64,000 nt of DNA, from NCBI GenBank assembly GCA_014706295.1, contig JACSVZ010000004.1, positions 85,195,047 through 85,259,046 on the forward strand, read 5' to 3'. The translations under genes were made by a program, and so were the position numbers. A model generated the notes under the pieces. The model saw only the letters and a program-made list of their open reading frames with translations. It had not been told where the DNA came from and ran no database searches. Shown here in pieces: positions 26,362 to 34,633 of the stretch (within the stretch, counting starts at the first letter, position 1; each line of letters begins with the position of its first letter). This stretch comes from Lycocorax pyrrhopterus obiensis. Taxonomy: Eukaryota; Chordata; Aves; Passeriformes; Paradisaeidae.

Positions 26362-26504
26362 GGCTGGAGGGAAAAGAGTCTGTCAACAAAGAACAGGCCA
26401 TATTTAAAGTCCTCCAGCATTTCCTCTCAAAATCTTTAAAAAAAAAAAGAATTAAATACAAAACACCTGCAAGGGTGAGCAACCGGGAATTGAGAAAAAA
26501 CTAA
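26362..26504 (+). pseudogene. Possible relic of the gag start
   Basis: Just after the duplicated leader, where gag would start, the plus frame reads a polar stretch containing KESVNKEQAIFKVLQHFLSK and then A-rich sequence. A helical, charged start like this is typical of retroviral matrix proteins, but no initiator ATG lies at the expected place (the codon there is CTG) and similarity to any virus is lost after about 25 residues. If it is gag, everything downstream is deleted. Weak call. Confidence 0.3.
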
Positions 26505-26529
26505 TTTAAAGGTCTTGAAAGGAAATGGA

Positions 26530-26622
26530 GTCAAAAAATATTAACTTAATTGTTGGCGTCAAAGAATGTTAATTCAATTGTTATTTATTAGTCAGGAAAA
26601 TATTAATTTAATTGTTATTAAA
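26530..26622 (+). repeat. Three imperfect AT-rich repeats upstream of the polypurine tract
   Basis: Units start at 26530, 26558 and 26591, each with the form gtca(a/g)(a/g)aaatattaa.ttaattgtt. Spacing is 28 and 33 bp. They lie in the 3' internal part of the LTR element and are probably derived from its 3' non-coding region. Confidence 0.75.
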
Positions 26623-26660
26623 AAAGATTGAAAAATATATTAAATATAGTTTGGCTAGTG

Positions 26661-26679
26661 CAAAACAAAAAGGGGGAAT
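26661..26679 (+). promoter_or_regulatory. Polypurine tract
   Basis: The purine run AAAACAAAAAGGGGGAA, followed by T, abuts the 3' LTR. This is the plus-strand priming site of reverse transcription and fixes element orientation and 3' LTR start. Confidence 0.88.
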
Positions 26680-26985
26680 TGTTGTATAATGTATTTAAAC
26701 CCTGTTGGTATGCACTAGCCAAACTCTCACTCAAGACCAGGATCCACACACCAGGATCCAGTTAGACCAGGATCCACACATCAGGATCCAATTATTGGCT
26801 CATTAACCTCCCACAAACAGCTGTGGCTGCAGGGCGGGCATTAGCCCTATAGATCAAGCCCTGGGAGGAGCCAAAGGTCAAGAGCTGCTGAGCTGCTTGT
26901 TCCTGGTTGCTGTGTGCTGCATGTGCTGGAGCTCTGCACTGAGAAATTATAATCCAAGGATCAGAAGACTGCGAGCTCCGGCACA
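26680..26985 (+). repeat. 3' LTR (306 bp)
   Basis: Same length and termini as the 5' LTR, ending CTCCGGCACA. All seven differences between the LTRs are transitions, and five of them fall at CG versus TG/CA positions, a sign of methylated-CpG decay. The minus-strand frame 26792-27037 is a shadow. Confidence 0.93.
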
Positions 26986-26991
26986 TTAGTG
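26986..26991 (+). repeat. Target-site duplication, right copy (ttagtg)
   Basis: An exact copy of 25526-25531, immediately after the LTR terminal CA. Confidence 0.88.
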
Positions 26992-29697
26992 TTGTATTTG
27001 CTTCGAGGCAGTAAGTGCAGGTAAAACAGTTTTGCAAAGAATTGGAGTGGTTGCAACCAAAAGTGAGCCTGGTAATTCAAGAGTTGACCTTCATTTGTCA
27101 AAAACTCTTGAGGTTTCATTTGAGTTGTTATCTGGTGCAGAGCACTGATGGAATTCTGTTAATGGTTATCTGGTAACCTATGCGACTCTTACATAATCCA
27201 TATCCTATGGAACTGGTATCATTAAACCTAAAATATCAATGTGCTGACATGTTTTCATATCTGAGTGATAATCTGAGCTTTCTTTCAAAAACACAATGTC
27301 TCCTCTGTTCAAACAGCAATTCAGTGATCCACAGGGTAGCTGAGATCCATTTAACAGCCCACTGAATAATGGTGTTCAAAGTAACCACAGAGAAAGGGAG
27401 AATTACAGAATGAGATGAGGCTATCTATTAAATTGTGTAAGTGATCGAATTTCCTCCGCCTCTGAAATGTTAGATGGTTGCAAATCTTTATTTTAAAACT
27501 CCTGGTTAAATCTACCAACCTAACTAGAAAATCTGTAGTCAATCGTGGTACAAAAATGAGCCTGCTGATAAAGAAATACAAAAATGACCACAACGTAACT
27601 GTCAAAACAAGATGTTTTAATCTGCTTAGGTGCCCAAGAACAGTGGCATTGCACAACCACGGTTTATTGCCAGCAGTCTATTCAAAGCCATACACTGTCC
27701 TTGTTCTACATTAGCAGGTCATTTCGACAGGTCTGTATGCAGGTTAGAATCAACACATGGTTCAGAGAATCAGCATCAGTGCTTTGAGAAACTGCCTTCT
27801 CTCCTCTGATTTAAAAACAATATAAATCCAATTCCATTCACTGTCATTCAGTAACCAGATTTGTAAACAATTTATATTTTGCCTGGAGTCAGATAATCCT
27901 ATCATCATTTAATCTCTTTAAGCACAGACAAATATATATGTGTGTATGTGTGTATGGGAAAGGGCTGTGTAAATAACAACGAAAAATAGCAAAGAAAAAA
28001 AACACAAAAAAATCCAACTAGAGATATAAAAGAGTTGCAAATACTTATAGTTCTGTAAAGTAGATTTTTTTTTTAGTTGTTTCCAAATTTGTGAAGTTGT
28101 TCTTTCATCCTTGCAAAATGAAGCGCAAGGAGAGAAGATGAACTATCATATGCACAAGGAAGAATGTCTTTTGAAAAATAGGTTGGGATTCCTCAATTGC
28201 CTTAGCACCGAAATTTTTTCAGGACCATTTTTTCCTCATTCTTCATAACATAAAATCCTACGCACTGAAATGTGATTTTATAAAGCTCTCACATTTTTAA
28301 TCCATCAATCATTTTCCTCTATCTGATTAGCATCATAGCCATTCACTTATTGATACCACTATCTTTTCTTCTTATATCACTTAGGTTTGGATAGCAAACA
28401 TGCCTGAGTTTCTTCTTGTGTGCAGATCCAAGTGTTTGCAAAATGATCTATCATCATTTTCTTGGCTTTGGAGGTTGTAAAGCAGAAGTGAGCCCATTCT
28501 CTTGACTGCTTGGCCTTGTTGAGCAGCAGCTCAAGCAGTAGTCATTAAAGCAGGAAATCCTCAACTCTCCCTTACATGCAATGGTCTGGGTTGGATCGGA
28601 GAGGGGACTTGAATGACTCCTCCTTACTCCAACTGTCCAAAAACTGGATAGGAATAAACTGTTCTGTAAAAAGAAGTGATGAATCCATAAACACTATGGA
28701 AAAATGGCATAGATTTATTCCTTGTCTTCTTGTGTCAGTGTAGCTCTATGTCACCTTTCACAGTAGAGTATCACTTTATGAGCTACGATGTTGGTTACAG
28801 CCTGATTGAGGTTTAAAGTTGTAAAGATGTCTCTGAGAGCAGAATTTGGTCTAGTCTTACTATATTGCTAAGGATCACAGAGAAGATACAAATAATCCAT
28901 TTTGATTATGAAAGGATGGATTAGAAGCAATAACAGAAGAAAAAACCAGCATTTTACTTGTGGATTTTCTAATGTACTATGGATTCCTTTAACATAAAAA
29001 TCCTGAGACTCCATAGAGCTACATCTACTATATAATTTTACAGAGATAAATCATACTTTAATAATTTCTGCATTAGCAAATGGGTTTTCATCTTCCTAAA
29101 AAAATAATTTCTTTATATTTCAAGTTGATTAGTGTGCAAGCTCTTACCTTCCACCACTCAGATCTGGTCAATGATTTAACAATCAATTTAACAATTTAAC
29201 AATAGACTCTTGATCAAAGTGTCATCAAGCTATTATCAAACGATTTTCTTAAGCAAAATTCTGTGAAAAAATGGTTGGGGAGAGTTATCTGATAATTCAT
29301 CATGCATCTTTGATCCAGGAAGCACTCGAGTAACTATTTCAAAAACTTTCTGTGCTGTTAGAAATTGTTTTCTGCCCTTCACTGAATAGAAGTGACTGAC
29401 ACTATGAAAGGTTTGGTAAACAAATCTCCCATTACTGAGAGGAATACACTCAGTTCCATGGTTTCGATACAGCTCTGGAATTCAATTTTAGCCATTTTGA
29501 TGAAGCACACATGATATGATCAAAGGCAGGAGGTCCGCATCCTTGCAGACTTACCTTGGTTAATTTGTACATAAAAATTCAGTGAGATAATCTGTCTACA
29601 GCCAGCTGCCAAAGATGTGACCTTCTCTTTCTTCTCCTCTGATCATGTGTTCCCAACTCTTTTGTTATACTGGATGGTTTGGACTAGCTCGTTGATA
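26992..29697. other. Unique AT-rich DNA, no gene recognised
   Basis: About 2.7 kb without a recognisable exon or young repeat. There is a short TA/TG-rich tract at about 27930-27955. The octamer tttaacaa occurs three times within 29174-29203. Open frames such as 27351-27656 (-) and 27478-27714 (+) overlap each other and show no domain. Confidence 0.55.
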
Positions 29698-30219
29698 TGG
29701 AGCAGCCTCACCTCGAATACAATTTTGGTCACCACAATATAAGAAAGACATTAAACTATTAGAGAGTGTCCAAAGGAGGGCAACAAAGATGGTGAAGGGC
29801 CTCGAGGGGAAGCCGTATGAGGAGTGCCTGAAGTCACTTGGTCTGTTCAGCCTGGAGAAGACTGAAGGGAGACCTCATTGCAGTTACAACTTCCTCGTGA
29901 GGGGAAGAGTAGGGGCAGACACTGATCTCTTCTCTCTATGACCAGTGACAGGACATGAGGGAATGGCCTGAAGCTCTGTCAGGGGAGGTTTAGGTTGGAT
30001 ATTAGAGAGAGGTTCTTCACCCAGAGGGTGGTTGGTCACTGGGACAGGCTCCCCAGGGCAGTGGTCACAGCACCAAGCCTGACAGAGTTCAAGAAGCGTT
30101 TGGACAATGCTCTTGGACACATGATGTCTCTTTGGGACAGTGCTCTGCAGGGCCAGGAGTTGGACACGATGACCCTTGTGGGTCCCTTCCAACTCAGCAT
30201 ATTCTGTGATTCTGTGATA
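29698..30219 (+). mobile_element. CR1 LINE, 3' end, sense
   Basis: Begins in the end of ORF2 (cctcacctcgaatac, then agaaagacatt, gagtgtccaaaggagggcaac, ctgttcagcctggagaag). It continues through the 3' UTR (ggggaggtttaggttggatatta, ggttcttcacccagagggtgg) and ends with the CR1 terminus as two octamers, ATTCTGTG twice, at about 30201-30217. It is 5' truncated. The open frames 29884-30192 (-) and 29995-30222 (+) are shadows. Confidence 0.94.
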
Positions 30220-30652
30220 TAGGCAGAAAATTAATCTTTCATTGTGTGGTGTAGTTGCCCATCAGGTTAAGAAGCTGATCATGTGGCTGCAAAGTGCCTA
30301 TATGATTTTGTGTGTCATGCGTGTACATCATGCTCTCTGTATTTCTTTAAGCAGTTTTTGTCTGTGGTAAGCAAATAGTAGATGTTTGGAACAAAATAGG
30401 TCATCCTATGCTTTTTCTATTTCTATTTTCTGGAAAAGACAAGAAGCAGAACATTGCAGTTACCCAAAATTTTGGAGAAGTCCTTTTGGGAAAGACCTTT
30501 CAAAATAGTTGGGGAAGCAACTCATATGTATTGCACAGATGATAGCCTGCTTGCAACAACATTCTTGTTATCAAACACATCTTCTTTTATATGAGTCTGA
30601 AAGAATTTTGAAATTATTTGAAAATTATCATTCAGATATTATGGTATTTTTT
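30220..30652. other. Spacer between two CR1 copies, nothing recognised
   Basis: Unique AT-rich sequence of about 430 bp separating a sense and an antisense CR1. No open frame of note. Confidence 0.6.
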
Positions 30653-31425
30653 TAGAATCACAGAATCAGAAAAAGGTTTGTGTTAGAAGTGACCTTAAAG
30701 GTCATCTAGTTCCAACCTTGCCACGGGCAGAGATGCCATTCACTAGACCAGGATCCTCAGGGCCCCATCCAACCTGGCCTTGAACACTTCAAGGAGTGGG
30801 GCATCCACAATGTCTCTGACCTGTTCAGGTGTCTCAGCACCAAAAGAGTAAAGAATTTCTTCCCAACATCTAGTCTAAACCTGCCCCTTTCAATTTAGAA
30901 CCATTGCCCCTTGTCCTGTCACTATCTGCCTGTATAAAAATTCCCTCTCCCTCCCTTTTATAAGCTCCCTTAAGGTCCTGGAAGGCTGCTGTAAGGTCTC
31001 TGAAGCCTTCTCTTCTCCAGGCTTAACAACTCCAGCTCTCTCAGCCTGTTTTTGTAGAAGTGATCCAGCTCTCTGGTCATCTTCTTGGCCTCCTCTGGAC
31101 CCACTCAAACAGATCCATGTCTTTCTTGTATTGAGGACTCCAGAGCTGGGCACAGCACTCCAGGTGGGGTCTCACAAGGGCAGAGATGGGGGGATGAATC
31201 CTCTCCCTTGCCCTGCAGGCCAAGTTCCTTTTGATGTAGCCCAGGATGCAGTTGACTTTCTGGGCTGCAAGGGCACACTGTTGGTTCACATCCATTTTCA
31301 TCCACAAGCCATGCCTCCACCTAGACACAGATCCATTGGCCACAATGCCCTGGCTGCATCTATCCAGCCAATTTCTTATCCACTGAATAGTCCATCCATC
31401 AAATCCCTGCCTCTCCATGTTCAGA
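30653..31425 (-). mobile_element. CR1 LINE, 3' end with internal deletion, antisense
   Basis: Starts with the inverted CR1 terminus (agaatcacagaatcag), followed by the 3' UTR (aagaatttcttcccaacatctagtctaaacctgcc in antisense) and the end of ORF2. The minus-strand frame 31077-31418 reads reverse-transcriptase C-terminal sequence: a [14 protein letters not shown] motif, then [22 protein letters not shown] and [14 protein letters not shown]. Between the first block and QQCALA, the segment that normally holds the catalytic FADD region of CR1 reverse transcriptase is missing, so this copy carries an in-frame deletion around 31295-31325. It is dead but easily recognised. Confidence 0.93.
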
Positions 31426-33470
31426 TGTAGGGAAGATCAACTGAAAAGAAAGAGCCAGGCATGCAACTTTAGGCATTTCCTTTTGGACTGTTGCCATAAT
31501 CAGTCTCCTTTTTGAAAACACTGAGCATCAATAGTATACAATCAGATGTTACATCTGGTGTTCTGATGAGGAGAATGTATGTGCTGTGAGTTTTTGTTGG
31601 GGAAGTTGATGTTTGGCAAAATGTTAAGCTACTGAGGTGAAACATAAACATAAAATGAGACATGACCCTATATTTGGTATTAAAGAATAGAAGAAACAGA
31701 CCTGGAGACATTTTCGTGTGAGCAGAGGTTGCAGCTGTGCACAGCAGCCTGAAGATGCAGGAGTTGGCAGTTAAAATTATTTTATGGCCAAACCTTAATT
31801 TTTCCTGACAAGTTCATCTAAGCATTAATACACCATCATATCAATAACTGAATAACTCTTATTTTTCAAATTTCACTGGAGTCTATAATCAGTAAAAAAT
31901 CAATGGCACACACAATCACAGTGGATACGAGCCTTAAGAATTTTGTTGCGATTTTTTTTGTATTTGTTTAGAAGCTTAGGAACAGAATTGCATTTTAAAA
32001 TATTTCAACAGTCTGTCAGGCTTAAAAAAAGTTATGCACAAAATCTTCCACATAAGAAAAAGAAATGGGGAAAAAGTGCCAAGTAATCTCTGCTATTTAG
32101 CATTTCAAGATGGAAAAGTTTTCTAATCTATCATGCTGTTAAAATGAAATGGTTACTTATTTCTTCATGTATACAAATAGGCAAATATTCAACTATTATT
32201 TTCAGTGAACTCAAAAGTAATTTGATATGTTACTTCAACTGCTTGTTATTTAAAATGCTGAATACTGTATATATTCTTTAATAAAACATACAGAATTTTG
32301 GGACATGTGATAACTTAAAAATGTATCTGAGAGGATAAAAATGGTGAAACATTTTATAAAATACCAAATAACAGAAAATGTTAACTTTTAGTAAAACAGC
32401 TTATTTTAGCAAAGTGGCTTTATTTATCCATGTAAATAAATTATCAGATAATACTTATGTGGTAGAAAAAATCAGAGGAAATCATTTTGGAAGCTACAAA
32501 ATTGGACATTTGACACTGATACTCAACTTTGACAATTTCAAAAATCCATTACATAATCATTGCTGGCAGATGATTTTGGGAAGAAAATAAAAAACAGAAT
32601 AAATCTTAAAAATAATTTTGATTCACTGACATAATGAAAGTATTAAAAATTAGACCTTGAGAAGATATCCAAAGCACACAAACTAGTAAATTCCCATTGC
32701 CCTGCTGGAGGCATCAGTAAGATAATTGTACTAATGGCAAATTCTAAATACTTGCTAAAGTAGTAGGATGAGACAGTCAGATATAACTAAGCTTTCATAA
32801 ATTTTGATGGTGTCCCAAAACAATATTATCACAACATGTTCATGGTCTTCACTAGAAAATGCTGATGACCTTGACATTTTCCACAAAAGAGCAAGACGGT
32901 TAAACCATTTTTTTCCATCTACACATGTACTTTTATGAATGGTGATAAAGAGTGGGAGGAGACCAGCGAGGTTGGTTAGAAGAGTATCACCATGTCCAAC
33001 TCCATCATAGCTTTGAGATGAGTATATGTACCCTAGAGGTTCCCTTGAAGAATATTTTTGAATATACAGAAACACGTTTTTCATTACAACTCAGCTGTAT
33101 AGCTGGATTCTGTCTCAGAATCTGATTTCCCAAATGCCTTCATAGTAGTTTTTAGTATTTGTTTTCTAACTTGGAAAAAATGTTGGCAAGGTTTTTTATA
33201 AAGAGAGAAATGATCACACAGGAGAGAAAGCAGAGGGCAATCTCTGTCAATACTTTTAAATATTTCTCAAAGTTTGAACACTGTGTTTGCACAGCAGAGA
33301 GTTTCTCTGCACTCTCCAGATCTGTTTCTGAATAATCCAATGAGTGAGTACTTGCATTAGGAAGGGACAGGTCTTTTAAACCCATGATAAAGCACCTTTA
33401 TTTCGAATCTTATGGCATTATTCAGCAATTCCTATTTTGCTGTAAGTCTGTGTGCCGCTTAAATACATAC
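31426..33470. other. Unique AT-rich DNA, no gene recognised
   Basis: About 2 kb, strongly AT-rich between 31800 and 32700. Open frames at 32378-32590 (+), 32755-33084 (-) and 33152-33385 (-) have no recognisable domain. It ends at an exon-like frame on the minus strand. Confidence 0.5.
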
Positions 33471-33628
33471 TCATTTCAAATGTGAGACCTTCAGCTTCAA
33501 CACCTGGATGATTTTCTTCCACAGAATCACCTTTCTCCAGCTTTCGCTGTGGGACCAGGAACACCCGTCCTGATGCCTCCAAGAACACAAGTCCATGATG
33601 ATTAGTATCAGACCTGTGCATTGCCAGA
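33471..33628 (-). CDS. Candidate coding exon, unknown gene
   Basis: A 158-bp segment open through a 52-codon minus-strand frame; the full open frame is 33418-33642. It is preceded by a possible acceptor (cctgctgcag) and followed by a good donor (tga/gtatgt). The translation is less F/Y/K-biased than other frames here: HHGLVFLEASGRVFLVPQRK, then LEKGDSVEENHPGVEAEGL. I do not recognise the protein and see no domain. A second frame over the same interval (33471-33686) is also open, which weakens the case. Alternatives are a decayed pseudogene, a non-coding conserved block or chance. If real, the surrounding tens of kb would be intron. Confidence 0.22.
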
Positions 33629-33884
33629 CTGCAGCAGGACATGTCTGATCCTCTTCATCATGTATCTGCTGAGTGAACCAGAACACGCGTCATGGCATTT
33701 ATTTCAGCTTTATGCTCTCATACCTGCTGGGAGGATAAACAATAACTGATCTGGAATAAAGCAGCAACCCCTGGTCTGGCATGAGGTCTGCTGATATAAA
33801 ATTAACCTGTCATCCTCCTCTACAAACAGAATAGAGTGAGCAGGGATTATATCAGATTGGCACTTTAGATTGTGTGATTGCAGT

Positions 33885-34633
33885 GCTTTCAAACAGGGAG
33901 CAGGAGCCTTCAAAAGGAGGTGGGGGCTGGGGACCAAACTGATGGAAAGCAGCTCTGCAGGGAAGGACCTGGGGGTCCTCTTGGACAGCAAGTTGTCCAT
34001 GAAGCAGCAGTGTGCTCTGGGAACAAAGAATTCTAGTGGTATCCCGGGGTGCATTAGGAAGAGCATTGCCAGTAGGTCGAGGGAGGTGATCCTGCCCCTC
34101 TACTCAGCCCTGGTGAGGCCACATCTGGGGTGTTGTGTCCAGTTCTAGACTCGTCAGGATGAGAGAGAGGTGGAGCTCCTGAGGCAGGTCCAGAGGAGGT
34201 ATAAAGATCACTGAGAGACAGGAGCATCTCTCTTGTGAGAAGAGGCTGAGGGAGCTGGGCCTGTTGAGCCTCGAGAAGAGATGACTGAGAGGGCACTTGT
34301 CAATGTGTACAAGTGTCTAAAGGATGGGTGTCAAGAAGATGGACCAGGCTCTTCTTGGTGGTGCCAAGCAACAGGACAAGAGGCAATGGGCAGAAACTGA
34401 TGTGCAGGAAGTTCCACTTGAATATGAGGAAGAACTTTTTACTGTGCAGGTGACCGAGCACTGTAACAGATTGCCCGGAGAGGTTGTGGAGTCTCCCTCA
34501 CCGGAGGTCCTCAAGAATTGTCTGGACACAATCCTGTGCCATGTGCTCTAGGATGCCCCTGCTTGAGCACGGAGGCTGGAACAGATGACCCCCTGTGGTC
34601 CCTTCTGGCCTTACCCGTTCTGTGATTCTATGG
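33885..34633 (+). mobile_element. CR1 LINE, 3' end, sense
   Basis: The ORF2 end is readable in the plus frame 33870-34148: SAGKDLGVLLDSKLSMKQQC, later GCIRKSIASRSREVILPLYS and ALVRPHLGCCVQF, the C-terminal region of CR1 reverse transcriptase, followed by a stop. The 3' UTR follows, with gaagaactttttactgtgcagg and agattgcccggagaggttgtgg. The terminus is gttctgtgattctatgg near 34617-34633. It is 5' truncated inside ORF2, with stops and frameshifts. The frames 34054-34296 (-), 34317-34529 (-), 34324-34551 (+) and 34498-34749 (-) are shadows. Confidence 0.94.

Larger units (their letters stand above)
25887..26370 (+). repeat. Tandem duplication of the leader, period about 250 bp
   Basis: Unit 1 starts near 25887 and unit 2 near 26135 (aaaacaccca anchors at 25891 and 26141). 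Both run through cttcccacatctaaacc, gctgcagtgggactatagtg, the gagctcgggaggccgagaa hairpin and ctcccgacc(a/g)tcaccagaag. Unit 2 has an extra 22-bp partial repeat (agctcccgac..tcaccagaag twice, about 26304-26347) and lacks the gagttgtgagacagctccc tail of unit 1. The duplicated segment is the untranslated leader between PBS and the expected gag start. Confidence 0.88.
25532..26985 (+). mobile_element. Short non-autonomous LTR retroelement (class II ERV, tRNA-Trp type)
   Basis: A complete, small LTR element of 1454 bp: 306-bp 5' LTR, 842-bp internal region, 306-bp 3' LTR, flanked by a 6-bp target duplication. The order LTR-PBS-internal-polypurine tract-LTR fixes the plus orientation. The internal region has no gag, protease, polymerase or envelope frame; the longest frame (26208-26504, 98 codons) lies across duplicated leader sequence. 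Such an element could only have moved with proteins supplied by a related autonomous virus, as TRIM elements and other internally deleted ERVs do. The LTR pair differs at seven sites (2.3%), so the insertion is fairly recent on a bird timescale. The class II assignment rests on the 6-bp duplication and the Trp-type PBS; the family name is unknown to me. Confidence 0.9.

Noticed and set aside
26208..26504. 98-codon frame in the short LTR element as a new gene
   Set aside because: Most of it translates the duplicated untranslated leader; only the last part may be a gag relic.
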